Shown here piece by piece: positions 1 through 8,414 of a stretch of 39,228 bases of DNA. The notes beneath the pieces were generated by a model. That model saw nothing but the letters and a program-made list of their open reading frames with translations, made no database searches and had not been told where the DNA came from. This DNA comes from QWOP01 sp003669605 (GTDB lineage: Bacteria; Planctomycetota; Planctomycetia; Pirellulales; UBA1268). The position numbers were made by a program, and so were the translations under genes. Where the stretch lies: assembly GCA_947481985.1 (NCBI GenBank), contig CANKIK010000027.1:1-39228 (forward strand), read 5' to 3'. Positions within the stretch are counted from its first letter, which is position 1. Each line of letters opens with the position of its first letter.

Positions 1-688
1 CCTGCTCGTTCGTGCTCCCGGGCGTGAGCACGTCGTACCCGGCCCACCCCAGCTTGCCGGTGGGCGTGGCCTGCATGAATCCCAGCGTCAGGAGCCCGAC
101 GCCGTATTGCCGAGCCAGGCCGTCGAGGTCTGGCACAGGATACTGCCCCATATCGACGTAGGGAGCGAAAAACTGCTCCTTCCACAGGTCGACGCCCGGC
201 GTCGCTGGCGTTGTGGTCGGTGGCGTGATCGGCGTTGTCGGCGTGGTTGTGGCACCAGTGGCCGTGAGGACGAAACCGGAAGGGGCGTCGGCACCGACGC
301 CGGCGGTGAAGCCGACGCCCTGCGCCGCGCCGACGGCGAGCGTGCTGTCCCAGGCGAGCCCCTTGATGACGTACTGGGAGCCTGAGTGACTGACGATCTG
401 GGCGTTCCAGATGTTGTTGATCGCGCGGCTGTAGTTGAAGGTGAGTTGCCAATCGGTGAGCGTCGCCTTGGTGTCGTTGGTGAGCGTCAGCTCTCCCTGG
501 AGCCCCGATCCCCAGTCACTCGCAGTGGCGTAACCGACGGAGAAGGCGAGCCGTTGCTCGAGTTGATCGAAGGTGGCGAGCGTCGGCTGATCGCGGCGGC
601 GCCAACGGGGCTTGGGGGGGGTGCGATCGGCGAAGAGAGCCTTGGTCAGGCGGCGGCCGAGATTCTGGACATGCTTGCGCGAGTTCAT
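1..688 (-). CDS. CBM2-linker-GH18-like chitinase, 5' part (runs off the window)
   Basis: The first 229 residues are visible; the 3' end lies beyond base 1. The ATG is at 688. Residues 1-50 are basic and end in FDQLEQRLAFS, which resembles the planctomycete extracellular N-terminal signature rather than a classical signal peptide. Residues 54-143 look like a family 2 carbohydrate-binding module, with GELTLTND, W80, the NNIWNA motif (W94) and LAWDSTLAVG (W113). Residues 145-166 are a Thr/Pro linker. From about 170, FFAPYVDMGQYPVPDLDGLA and a following LLTLGF strand match the start of the GH18 chitinase barrel. Inferred role: secreted enzyme acting on chitin or a related insoluble polysaccharide. 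The catalytic D-x-x-D-x-D-x-E segment lies outside the window, so activity cannot be confirmed. CBM2 is the firmer call; GH18 is likely. Confidence 0.8.
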   Translation of the reverse strand, partial: MNSRKHVQNLGRRLTKALFADRTPPKPRWRRRDQPTLATFDQLEQRLAFSVGYATASDWGSGLQGELTLTNDTKATLTDWQLTFNYSRAINNIWNAQIVSHSGSQYVIKGLAWDSTLAVGAAQGVGFTAGVGADAPSGFVLTATGATTTPTTPITPPTTTPATPGVDLWKEQFFAPYVDMGQYPVPDLDGLARQYGVGLLTLGFMQATPTGKLGWAGYDVLTPGSTNEQ

Positions 689-1057
689 GGAGCACCTTGT
701 GGGCGGGGTTGTAAGAGGGCCCCACGTGGCGGGTGGCGACTGCGTCAGGGCATGGGTGCCCCGCGCCTCGGCCGTGTTCACGTGCGGCAGGAAGAGAAGA
801 AATGCCGGGATCGATGCATCGCGTCTGCGGTGTCGGTCTGCCCCTGAAGGACCGACGCGGAGCGTGCGTTCAAAACCTCCCCTGCTCCGCGTCGCATTCT
901 TGAGCTCTGCGGCTCGGCAGACAAGAAATCGCAGCCGTATCAAGCGCGTGGCGATCAGCCGAGCGCAGATCGCCGGGCACCGAGCGCGGATCGGCGGCCA
1001 GCGGGCGGGCCGTGGCGATCAAGCCACCGCTGGACATTTCCCGGATTCATGCGCCGT
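689..1057. other. Intergenic region, promoter side of the chitinase-like gene
   Basis: These 369 bases lie between the start of the chitinase-like gene and the 3' end of the histidine kinase gene, both on the minus strand. I see no convincing coding frame, RNA gene or strong terminator. There are short repeats, such as GTGGCGATCA twice (around 947 and 1011) and several CGTTCA words towards 1045-1080. It should hold the promoter of the chitinase-like gene, but no clear -35/-10 pair stands out. Confidence 0.5.
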
Positions 1058-2539
1058 TCATGGAACGTTCACGGCCCGTTCACTTGGGCTCCTGTCGGCG
1101 GCGACTTTTTCCGCGGCAAACTGCACCTCGAACGTGGCTCCGCCCCCGGGGGTAGGGTGCCAGATCACATCTCCACCGTGGCCCCGCATGATGCTCCGGC
1201 AGATGGCCAAGCCCAGGCCATGGCCGCCGGTCGCCGTCACGCGCGATGAGTCTTCGCGGAAGAATCGCTCGAAGACCTGTTCGGCCCGGCTTGCCGGGAT
1301 TCCCTCCCCATGATCGGTGACGCGGACCACGACGCGGCCGCCGGTCCGCGCCATGACGATCTCGACGTGCCCGCCGACCGGGCTGTATTCGATTGAATTG
1401 GCGAGCAGATTCACGAACACCTGGTGGAGGAGGTCGGCGTTGCCGACGACCACCGCGCTTTGGGAATCGACTTGAATCGTCACCTGCCGCGCCTGGGCCA
1501 GCTCCTCGACCTGCGTGGCGGCCTCTTCGACGATCGGCTCGAGGTCGAGCCTGGCAAGCTGCCCGTCGGCCGCCGACTCCGCCTTCGAGAGCGCCAGGAG
1601 GGCTTCTGAGAGCTTCTGGATCCGTAGCGCCAGCGTGCGGCAGTGTTCTATCGCGCGTGCCAGCTCGTCGGTCGTTCGCGGCCGCTGCTGCGCGAGGTCG
1701 GCCTGGAGGAGGATGCCGTGGATCGGATTGAGGATCTCGTGGGCGACGTCGGCGTTGAACCGGGCCTGGGCGATCCTGATCGCCTCGAGCCTGTCGAGCA
1801 TGCAATTCAGCGTGGTGGCCATGCCGACAAGCTCCGAGTCGGCCTCGGCCAGGTCGATCCGCGCCGCAAAATCTCCCGCCGCGATCGTCGCCGCGGTGCG
1901 GGAGATGCGTTTGAGCGGCATCATCATCCGCGACAGGATCCACCACATCGCAAGCGCCATCGGCGGGATCGCCAGGGCGACTGTCCACACGTAGAACCAA
2001 AGCACCTCCCGCATCGCCTGCGCGAGGGGCGCAAGCGGCGTGCCGACCAGCAGCACCGTTCCGTCGCGCCCCCGGCAGGCCGCCAGCCGGGCTTTGCAGT
2101 CGGGTTCGGTCCAGATGGTCTCTATGGAATCGCGCCATGGCTCCCCCCGGGCGACGTCGTCGGGGAGCCGCAGCGCCGCCAGGAGCGAGCCATCCTCGCG
2201 CCAGGCGCCTGCAAACCACGGGAAGGGCCGGCCGCTGACCGCCGACGGGATCAGCAGTCGCATCGCGACGGAGGGCTTGAGGTCGCTTGCGGTGCGGAGG
2301 TCGGGGAGCGCCAGCTCCGGGAAGGCGAGATCGGGCCCGAGAAGCGTCTCCGGGGCGAACTGTTGCCGAGTCTTGAACGCGCCGAGCCGCGTCCACAGCT
2401 GCGTGTCGATGTCGCGGACGAGGATCTCCCGCGTCACCTCGTAATTCACGAAGCGGATCGCGATGGCGATCGCGATCAGAAACAGGGCCATCGAGATCGT
2501 CGCCCGCCAGCGGAGCGAGCGGAGCACGCTGTTAGCCAC
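1058..2539 (-). CDS. Membrane sensor histidine kinase
   Basis: 493 residues. Membrane helices lie at about 14-30 and 180-203 and flank a periplasmic sensor of roughly 150 residues with no recognised fold. A HAMP linker follows (about 203-255). The HisKA H-box is ADVAHEILNPIHG with H267; the usual E-L-R-T-P after the His is replaced by E-I-L-N-P. The ATPase domain has an N-box (N377, N381), a D-x-G-x-G box at 409-413 and GGHGLGLA at 438-445, so it looks catalytically complete. Its start overlaps the end of the OmpR-type regulator by 8 bases, so the two are translationally coupled and should be cognate. The signal is unknown; the CusS/EnvZ-like layout suggests an envelope or metal cue, but that is a guess. 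Confidence 0.93.
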   Translation of the reverse strand: MANSVLRSLRWRATISMALFLIAIAIAIRFVNYEVTREILVRDIDTQLWTRLGAFKTRQQFAPETLLGPDLAFPELALPDLRTASDLKPSVAMRLLIPSAVSGRPFPWFAGAWREDGSLLAALRLPDDVARGEPWRDSIETIWTEPDCKARLAACRGRDGTVLLVGTPLAPLAQAMREVLWFYVWTVALAIPPMALAMWWILSRMMMPLKRISRTAATIAAGDFAARIDLAEADSELVGMATTLNCMLDRLEAIRIAQARFNADVAHEILNPIHGILLQADLAQQRPRTTDELARAIEHCRTLALRIQKLSEALLALSKAESAADGQLARLDLEPIVEEAATQVEELAQARQVTIQVDSQSAVVVGNADLLHQVFVNLLANSIEYSPVGGHVEIVMARTGGRVVVRVTDHGEGIPASRAEQVFERFFREDSSRVTATGGHGLGLAICRSIMRGHGGDVIWHPTPGGGATFEVQFAAEKVAADRSPSERAVNVP

Positions 2540-3221
2540 GGCCGTCCTGCCATTCGATGATGAAGCCCTGGCCGCGGCGCGTCGTGATCAGGTCGCGGCC
2601 GAGCTTCCGCCGCAGCCGGAGGATGATGACGTCGACGACGTTGCTGACGTGCGCGCTCCCCTCCTGACGGATCGCCGCCTCGAGGACCTCGCGCGGCACC
2701 ACCTCACCACGGTGACGGGCAAGGGGCTTGAGGATCGCAAACTCCGTGGCCGTCAGCGGGATCCGTTCCCCGGCGCGGGAAACAGCCATGGCGTCGAAGT
2801 CGATGACAATGTCGCCGATTGCGACTTCCGCCGCCGTGTCGGGCAAGCTTCGCCGGACGACGGCCCGGAGCCGGGCGAGCAGCTCGCGGATGGCAAACGG
2901 CTTGGTGAGATAGTCGTCGGCGCCGAGCTCGAGGGCCTCGATCCGGTCGTCGGTCGTCCGTCGGGCCGAGACGACAATCACCGGCACGTCCTTCGCCTCG
3001 CGCAATTTCGAGAGCAGCTCGATCCCATCCATCCGCGGCAGCTTCAAGTCGAGGACGACCGCGTCGAGCGACTCCTTCAGGGCGCTCGCCAAGCCGGCGG
3101 CCCCATCGGCCGCCTCAAAGACGGTGTGCTGCGCTTCGCGGAGCGCTTCAGCAATCGCCTGCCGTGAGGCTGCGTCATCCTCGATCACGAGCACCCGGAG
3201 TGAGGAAGGCAGAGTCGGCAT
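2532..3221 (-). CDS. OmpR-family response regulator
   Basis: 229 residues from the ATG at 3221. The frame stays open to 3302, but the extra 27 residues are basic and low-complexity and precede a typical regulator start (LRVLVIEDD), so the shorter form is chosen. The receiver domain (1-120) has acidic residues E14-D16, phospho-acceptor D58 (VVLDLKLPRMDG) and K107 in LTKPF. The C-terminal winged helix (about 130-225) has the OmpR signature LTATEFAILK and RLRRKLG followed by RGQGFI. It is expected to bind DNA after phosphorylation by the kinase encoded directly downstream, whose start overlaps this stop. Target genes are unknown; the neighbouring chitinase-like gene is one candidate by position only. 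Confidence 0.95.
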   Translation of the reverse strand: MPTLPSSLRVLVIEDDAASRQAIAEALREAQHTVFEAADGAAGLASALKESLDAVVLDLKLPRMDGIELLSKLREAKDVPVIVVSARRTTDDRIEALELGADDYLTKPFAIRELLARLRAVVRRSLPDTAAEVAIGDIVIDFDAMAVSRAGERIPLTATEFAILKPLARHRGEVVPREVLEAAIRQEGSAHVSNVVDVIILRLRRKLGRDLITTRRGQGFIIEWQDGRG

Positions 3222-3311
3222 GATCCGCCGATCATACCCCAGCGGCGCCACCGAGCCCCTCACGATCGGCCTGGCCGCGGCCGCACGCCTCCGCGAGCTC
3301 ACTGACTCAAG

Positions 3312-3329
3312 GCCGACGGAGTAACCGGG
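3312..3329. repeat. 18-bp direct repeat, copy 1 (boundary of the nucleotidyltransferase cassette)
   Basis: GCCGACGGAGTAACCGGG, repeated at 4252-4269 with one mismatch (A to G at position 12). The two copies bracket the 3353-4232 gene pair. Confidence 0.6.
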
Positions 3330-3352
3330 CCGGCGTGGCGCAGCCGTCGCCC

Positions 3353-3958
3353 TCAGACCGGGCGGTCTGCTTCGTAGGTGGCGATCAATTCGTCAAGCTC
3401 GTGGGCGGCGGATGCTTCGAGCATCCGGGCGCTCCAGTGCCGCAGATAGGACAGGTCAAGGTGCCCCTTCTGGATGTGGAGGATGCCCTTGATGTCTTGC
3501 AGGTCCTTGTGACGGTGAAACGCCATCTTCAAGAGAATCAGATCCTCGGGCGTTGTCACGCGGATCGTATGGCCGTGGAAAGACCGCCCAACAGCCCGCT
3601 TCAGAATGGCGTGCTGCAGCGGCACGATCGGTACGAAAAGTTCTACGCTGGTCGCCCGGCAGACGAGCGTCATGTATTGATCGTCGCGGACCTGCTGGAG
3701 CAGGGCTTCGACGGTCACCGGTTGAGCGGCCGGAGAGCCGTCGATCACGAAGCCTTGTGTATTCAGGGCATCGGCCAGCCGCTGGTAGGCGACTGCAGGA
3801 ACGGCCACCAGGCAATCGGCGTCTTGGGTCGTGCGGGGCACGCCCCAGAAACTCACCGCGACAGCTCCGCCGATGGCGTAGGGCACCCCGAGGTGCTCGA
3901 AAAGACTGCCGAGCCGCAGCACGACGTCGGCAAGTGCAGGGAGATCAGTCGGCTGCAT
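3353..3958 (-). CDS. Nucleotidyltransferase-fold protein
   Basis: About 201 residues from the ATG at 3958. The frame is open further upstream, but that part overlaps the preceding small gene and looks like an out-of-frame reading of it. Near the N-terminus, YAIGGAVAVSFWG and then RTTQDADCLV show the G-G ... R-x-T-x-D-x-D pattern of minimal nucleotidyltransferases, AbiEii-like and DUF6036-like groups; the D-A-D pair would bind metal. The middle contains TPEDLILLKMAFHRHKDLQD, as in many members of these groups. Such proteins act as toxins that transfer nucleotides to RNA or protein, or as accessory enzymes; the substrate here is unknown. It starts 14 bases inside the end of the upstream small gene, so the two form a coupled pair. 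Fold is fairly sure; function is not. Confidence 0.75.
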   Translation of the reverse strand: MQPTDLPALADVVLRLGSLFEHLGVPYAIGGAVAVSFWGVPRTTQDADCLVAVPAVAYQRLADALNTQGFVIDGSPAAQPVTVEALLQQVRDDQYMTLVCRATSVELFVPIVPLQHAILKRAVGRSFHGHTIRVTTPEDLILLKMAFHRHKDLQDIKGILHIQKGHLDLSYLRHWSARMLEASAAHELDELIATYEADRPV

Positions 3959-4232
3959 CGGCGTCTGGCCAGGCGGAGTGGCGGAGGTTTTTCCACCAGG
4001 GCGTGGGGCGGGGATCGAGCATCCGGGAGGCCTCCCGACGGCGACGGCGCTCGTCGGGGGAAAGATGGGCGAGGATCGCTTCCATGGTTCTTTCCAGCCC
4101 CACGAAAACCTCCGCACGTTCCTCCGGAGTCATGCCAACGACATGCCGGGCGTCGGCCTCAATCGATTCTCGATCCGTGCGGCGAGGATAGGGCAACAAG
4201 TCCACGGCGCGGGCTCCAAGGTGACCCTTCAA
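3945..4232 (-). CDS. Small hypothetical protein, possible partner of the nucleotidyltransferase
   Basis: Up to 95 residues. I do not recognise a named family. The start is uncertain: the longest form begins with TTG at 4232, a GTG lies at 4205 and the first ATG at 4133. The sequence has RESIEADARHVVGMTPEERA, a charged helical stretch around LSPDERRRRREASRMLDPRP, then PWWKNLRHSAWPDADAAD. It carries no helix-turn-helix or membrane segment, so it does not resemble the AbiEi type of antitoxin. Its stop lies 14 bases inside the nucleotidyltransferase gene, so the two should be made together. A regulatory or antitoxin-like role is an inference from gene order only. Confidence 0.6.
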   Translation of the reverse strand: MKGHLGARAVDLLPYPRRTDRESIEADARHVVGMTPEERAEVFVGLERTMEAILAHLSPDERRRRREASRMLDPRPTPWWKNLRHSAWPDADAAD

Positions 4233-4251
4233 TGGTATCCTCGAAGGGCAA

Positions 4252-4269
4252 GCCGACGGAGTGACCGGG
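4252..4269. repeat. 18-bp direct repeat, copy 2
   Basis: GCCGACGGAGTGACCGGG, 17 of 18 identical to 3312-3329. This copy runs into the left arm of the perfect palindrome at 4257-4294, while copy 1 lacks the right arm. Confidence 0.6.
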
Positions 4270-4294
4270 GCGCTCGAGCGCCCCGGTCACTCCG
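4257..4294 (-). terminator. 38-bp perfect palindrome, probable terminator of the cyclophilin gene
   Basis: The 38 bases equal their own reverse complement, with CTCGAG at the centre and arms CGGAGTGACCGGGGCGCT. It starts 20 bases past the cyclophilin stop codon, the usual place for a terminator. There is no clear U-tract on the minus strand, so a hairpin stop, an mRNA 3'-end protector or a recombination site are all possible. Confidence 0.55.
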
Positions 4295-4313
4295 CGACAG
4301 TCCAGGCGCTTGC

Positions 4314-4922
4314 TTACTGCACCTCGCCGCAGTCGGTGATCACGACCTTGGCGCTGGTCTTGCCGCTGGCCGACCCGGCCTTCTCGATCGCCTTGACGAC
4401 ATCCATCCCCTCGACGACGTTGCCGAAGACGACATGCTTGCCGTCGAGATGGGGGGTGGGAACGGTGCAGAGGAAAAACTGCGAGCCGTTGGTGTTGGGA
4501 CCGGCGTTGGCCATGCTCAAAACGCCAGGCCCGGTGTGCTTGAGCTTGAAGTTCTCATCAGCGAACTTGGCGCCGTAGATCGACTTCCCGCCGGTGCCGT
4601 TGTGGTTGGTGAAATCGCCCCCCTGGCACATGAAGTCGGTGATCACGCGGTGGAACGATGAGCCCTTGTAGCCAAACCCCTTCTCGCCGGTGCACAGGGC
4701 GCGGAAGTTCTCGGCCGTCTTCGGTACCACGTCGGCACGCAATTCGATGACGACACGGCCGGCAGGCTTGTCGCCGATGCTGATGTCCATAAAGCAACGC
4801 GGGTTCTTGTCGTCGGCGGCGGTCACGGTCGATCCCCCAAATCCAAGGTGTGTCAGGGCAAAAATGGCTGCGGCCATCGAGAGGATGGTCCGGCGGTTGA
4901 GAACGCTAGTGTGGTCGAGCAT
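4314..4922 (-). CDS. Exported cyclophilin-type peptidyl-prolyl isomerase
   Basis: 202 residues. A signal peptide (about 1-35, ending in TVTA) sends it out of the cytoplasm. The mature part is a complete cyclophilin domain that catalyses cis-trans isomerisation of prolyl bonds. The active-site pattern is kept: FHRVITDFMCQGGDFT carries R92, F97 and Q100, and ANAGPNTNGSQFFLCT carries N139 and F150. The cyclosporin-contacting tryptophan of human CypA (W121) is replaced by His158 in TPHLDGKHVVFG, as in cyclophilin 40, which predicts weak drug binding. The insertion TGEKGFGYKGS is typical of eukaryote-type cyclophilins rather than E. coli PpiA. It appears to be a single-gene unit with the palindrome at 4257-4294 behind it. 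Confidence 0.95.
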   Translation of the reverse strand: MLDHTSVLNRRTILSMAAAIFALTHLGFGGSTVTAADDKNPRCFMDISIGDKPAGRVVIELRADVVPKTAENFRALCTGEKGFGYKGSSFHRVITDFMCQGGDFTNHNGTGGKSIYGAKFADENFKLKHTGPGVLSMANAGPNTNGSQFFLCTVPTPHLDGKHVVFGNVVEGMDVVKAIEKAGSASGKTSAKVVITDCGEVQ

Positions 4923-5076
4923 GGCGTGAAAATTCCCGAAGGTGGTGCGGCGGACGGGCCTGGCAGAGCGTCACGCGGGCCGACGAAGGTCCAGAGCCGA
5001 TCCGGAGCGGTCGAGTATGGACGAATTTCCTGCCGACGGAAAGCGGAGGGGTCTGAGCCAGTGCATCCACGGCCTG

Positions 5077-6417
5077 CTATGCCAAGACCTCGCGGATGGC
5101 TGTCCCGCCGCCACCGATTTTGAAGGGGCGGCCATTGGGGGCGTGGAATTCCTTGTCGGAGGGGAGGCCCGCCGCGGCGGCGACGGTGGCGTTGAAGTCG
5201 GCGATGCTGACGACGCCCGAGTCGGGGGAGTGGCCGCGCTCGTCGGATGCGCCGTGAACCACCCCTCCCCGCACTCCGGATCCAGCGAGCAGACAGGAAA
5301 ACACCGCCGGGTGGTGATCGCGGCCGCCATTCTCATTGATCTTCGGCGTCCGCCCAAACTCCGTGGCCAAGACGACGAGCGTCGACTGGAGGAGCCCGCG
5401 GTCGTCGAGGTCGTCGAGGAGTGTGCCGAGGGCCTTGTCGAGGATGGCGGCCTTGGTGGGGAGTTCTTCGAAGAGCTCGCGGTGCATGTCCCAGCCGTTG
5501 AAGTCGACCTCCACGACGCGGACCCCCGACTCGACCAGCCGCCGCGCCAGCAAGCAGCCCCGGCCGAGCTGCGATCTGCCGTAGCGGTCACGGACGGCCT
5601 CGGTCTCCCGGGAGATGTCGAAGGCCTCGAGATCGTCGCTTCCCAGCAGCCGCACCGCCTCGGCGTACATCTGGTTGTAGGCCTCGATCTGCCCACCGCC
5701 GTAGGTCGCCTTGAAGTCGCGGTCGATGCGGTCGGCCAGGGCCAGCCGGCGGGCGAAGTTCTGCTCGGTCAGGTAGGCGGGGCGGACGGTGTTTTCAAGC
5801 CCGACCTGCGGGTCGGCCACCGGTACCGGCGACAGCGACGGATCGAGAAACCCACAGCCTGGATGGTCGTTGCCGTTGCCGACGAGGACGTAGCCGGGGA
5901 GGTTGCCGGGCCGCCGCCCCAGGCAGTGAAGCGCACAAGCGCCGAAGGCCGGATGACGGATGCTGTTGATCGGCTGGTAGCCCGTCCGCATCAGGTACTG
6001 CCCCTGCTCGTGGGCACCGGTCTGCGTCGTCACGGCGCGGATCACCGCCAGCCGGTCAGACATCCCGGCGAGTTTTGGCAGTGATTCCCCGAAGACCACC
6101 CCCGGAGTCTTGGTCTGGATGACGCCTGTCTCCCCCTGTTCCTCGCGGCCCGGCTTGGGATCGAAGGTGTCGAGGTGGCTCATCGCCCCACGCATGAAGA
6201 GCGTGATGATGTTCGTGCCGGTGGAGGGGGAGGGCCCATCGGCCAGCCCCCGCGACGAATCGGCGCGGAAGGCGTCGACGGCCGTCACGCCGAGGAACGC
6301 GCTGGCGATTCCGGCCATCGCGCCACGGCGGGCAAGCCGGGAGTCGCGATACGAAACCTTCTCAGCCTCGTTCCACACATCACTTTCGGCGCGGGCTCTG
6401 GGCATCGCGGGCCTCAC
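5077..6417 (-). CDS. DUF1501 family secreted protein (first of three)
   Basis: 446 residues from a GTG at 6417; an ATG at 6405 gives 442. The GTG overlaps the stop of the upstream DUF1549 gene (GTGA), the normal arrangement for this pair. The N-terminus has RLARRGAMAGIASAFLGVTA, a twin-arginine-like export signal. DUF1501 belongs to the alkaline-phosphatase/sulfatase superfamily. Visible family marks are MRGAMSHLDTFDPKPG near the start, GRGCLLARRLVESGVRVVEV in the middle and LATEFGRTPKINENGGRDHH towards the end. The family is found together with DUF1549/DUF1553 proteins in planctomycetes and is thought to act on sulfated or phosphorylated polymers in the periplasm, but no reaction has been firmly assigned. 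Family certain, activity unknown. Confidence 0.93.
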   Translation of the reverse strand: MRPAMPRARAESDVWNEAEKVSYRDSRLARRGAMAGIASAFLGVTAVDAFRADSSRGLADGPSPSTGTNIITLFMRGAMSHLDTFDPKPGREEQGETGVIQTKTPGVVFGESLPKLAGMSDRLAVIRAVTTQTGAHEQGQYLMRTGYQPINSIRHPAFGACALHCLGRRPGNLPGYVLVGNGNDHPGCGFLDPSLSPVPVADPQVGLENTVRPAYLTEQNFARRLALADRIDRDFKATYGGGQIEAYNQMYAEAVRLLGSDDLEAFDISRETEAVRDRYGRSQLGRGCLLARRLVESGVRVVEVDFNGWDMHRELFEELPTKAAILDKALGTLLDDLDDRGLLQSTLVVLATEFGRTPKINENGGRDHHPAVFSCLLAGSGVRGGVVHGASDERGHSPDSGVVSIADFNATVAAAAGLPSDKEFHAPNGRPFKIGGGGTAIREVLA

Positions 6418-8414
6418 TGGATAAAGATGAATTCACGGGTGTTGAGCAGCGCCCAGATGACGTTGTTGCAGCCGGTGATGGTGTCGCCGGCGGCTGTCAT
6501 CTCCTCCATCGCCAGCATCCGGTCCTCGGCATCTGGGGAGTGGGTGAGCACCGAAAGAAAGATGATGTCGATGGCCCGGCCCGGATCGTGGGCCGCGATC
6601 TCGTCCTGGATCATCGATCCGCGCTGGAGCATGCTGTGCGTGATCGGGCCGTTGAACATCGCCAGGATCTGGGGGATGGTGGCCACGGTCCGGCCACCGT
6701 CGATGGTCTCCCGATCACCTTGGCCAAACTGGCGGAGAAAGTGCCCCAGCGGCAGCGGCGTGGGGAGTTCGCTGGCCCGGGCGAGCACCTGTCCCATGTA
6801 GCCATAACGGCGGAGCATCAGCCGCCGCGTCCGCTGCGGCGCGAGGGTCTTCTGGAAGCGTTCGTAGGTCTCGTGGGCGTCCTCCCACGACACCTTGCCA
6901 GCGCTCAGATTGAGATCCACTCCCGCCGCAAACTCCGCCGCGGTGGGACGCTGATAGGCCCAGGGATCGTGGGCCACGAGGGTCAGGATCGAATCCCACA
7001 ACTGCTCGGCCGACATCCTCCGCAGGGCTGGGGAGGTGAAGGCGAAGGGGAGGCCGCTGGTGGGATCATGGGGCACTGCCCGCCGCTGCCAGGTGGCGGT
7101 GGAGGCGATCACGCGGACAAAGGCGCGAAGGTCGAAATCCAACCGCAGCACCAAGTCGGTGAGGTGCTCCATCAATTCCGGATCAGAGGGGGGATTGCCG
7201 GGGCGGAAGTCGTCGATTGGCTCGACGATCCCCACTCCCATCAGCAACTTCCACATCCGGTTGGCGATCGTGCGGGCAAACTGGCGATTGTCGCCAGAGG
7301 TCAGCCAGGCGGCGAACTGTGCCCGCTGGTCGAGCGCCCGCGCCTCGGTGGGCACCTCTCCCCAGAGAACCTGCGGCGCGACTGGGTCGTCTGACGTGGC
7401 CGCGGAATCTTGGGAGTCGTGGGGGAGTTGGAGAGGTCGCTCTCGGAAACTGACGCGCGTGCCGTTGGCTTGGAGAAACTGGAGGAACTGGTTGTCGACT
7501 TTCTTCCTTTCGGTCGCCTCCGCGCGGCTGCGGGTTTCGCGGAGCAGGCCCTGGATGTTTTTTTGCGCGGCATCGGCAGGCTCTCCCCGCCGGCCCATGT
7601 CGCGTGCCGGCTTGCCCGGCTTGCCCCCCAGCCCGGAGCGGGTGCCGGAGGTGAAGGCCGCCAGTTCGTAGAACTGCTGCTGTGTCCAGGAGTCGAAGGG
7701 ATGATCATGGCACTGGGCACAGCCGATCTGCGTGCCGAGGAATACCCGCACGGTGTTGTCGACGAAGGGGAGCGGCATCCCCTGATCGCGGAGCTGGTAG
7801 CCGACGGCGGGGTTTTCCCAGGTCTTGCCGTTGGCGGTGAGCATCTCGTAGACCCACTGGTCGTACGGACGATTCGCGGCGATCGACCGCTTCACCCAGT
7901 CGAGATAGGGCTCACACCACAGATTTTTCTGGGGGCGTTCGGTGAGACGCAGCGTGTCGGCCCAGACGTTGTAGAACCGGCTGACGTAGTCAGGGCTCTC
8001 GAGCAACCGGTCGATGAGTGCGCCGCGCTTGCCGGGATCGTTTTCAGCCAGGAAAGCCGCCGCCTCGTCATGGGTGGGGATGCGACCGCCCAGATCGAGA
8101 TACGCCCGGCGGACGAATTGCGCGTCGTCGAGCGCGGCAGACGGAATGAGCCCCTGCTCTCGGTGCCGGGCGGCGAGGAGCGCGTCGATCGCCGCCGCGG
8201 CCTCCTCGATCGCCGGCCGGGTGCCCCGACCCAGCGGCGCGACAGGCATCGGCTCGGTGGCGGGCTCCTGCTGCACCGCCGCTGGCAGTTGGAAAGGGGG
8301 CGACGGCTTCCGGGAAGCAGGCCGTTTTTGTTCGGCACCCAGGCCGGCAAGGGCCGCCAAGCAGAGCAGGATGACGGGCAGGCGCGGGAGGCCGCCGAGG
8401 ACTTTCGCTGTCAT
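6414..8414 (-). CDS. DUF1549/DUF1553 protein with a C-x-x-C-H site
   Basis: 666 residues from the ATG at 8414, preceded by a strong ribosome site (GGAGGA, 6 bases away); the frame is open to 8504 but has no such support. A signal peptide covers about 1-27, followed by a Pro-rich linker. DUF1549 spans roughly 75-280 and includes RRAYLDLGGRIPTHDEAAAF and IGCAQCHDHPFDSW, with C232, C235 and H236 forming a c-type heme or metal site. DUF1553 covers about 390-640, starting near ANRMWKLLMGVGIVEPIDDF. It lacks the N-terminal planctomycete cytochrome domain present in the paralogue at 15157-17595. It overlaps the DUF1501 gene by 4 bases, so the two proteins are probably made in step and act in the same envelope process. 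Function is not established. Confidence 0.93.
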   Translation of the reverse strand: MTAKVLGGLPRLPVILLCLAALAGLGAEQKRPASRKPSPPFQLPAAVQQEPATEPMPVAPLGRGTRPAIEEAAAAIDALLAARHREQGLIPSAALDDAQFVRRAYLDLGGRIPTHDEAAAFLAENDPGKRGALIDRLLESPDYVSRFYNVWADTLRLTERPQKNLWCEPYLDWVKRSIAANRPYDQWVYEMLTANGKTWENPAVGYQLRDQGMPLPFVDNTVRVFLGTQIGCAQCHDHPFDSWTQQQFYELAAFTSGTRSGLGGKPGKPARDMGRRGEPADAAQKNIQGLLRETRSRAEATERKKVDNQFLQFLQANGTRVSFRERPLQLPHDSQDSAATSDDPVAPQVLWGEVPTEARALDQRAQFAAWLTSGDNRQFARTIANRMWKLLMGVGIVEPIDDFRPGNPPSDPELMEHLTDLVLRLDFDLRAFVRVIASTATWQRRAVPHDPTSGLPFAFTSPALRRMSAEQLWDSILTLVAHDPWAYQRPTAAEFAAGVDLNLSAGKVSWEDAHETYERFQKTLAPQRTRRLMLRRYGYMGQVLARASELPTPLPLGHFLRQFGQGDRETIDGGRTVATIPQILAMFNGPITHSMLQRGSMIQDEIAAHDPGRAIDIIFLSVLTHSPDAEDRMLAMEEMTAAGDTITGCNNVIWALLNTREFIFIQ

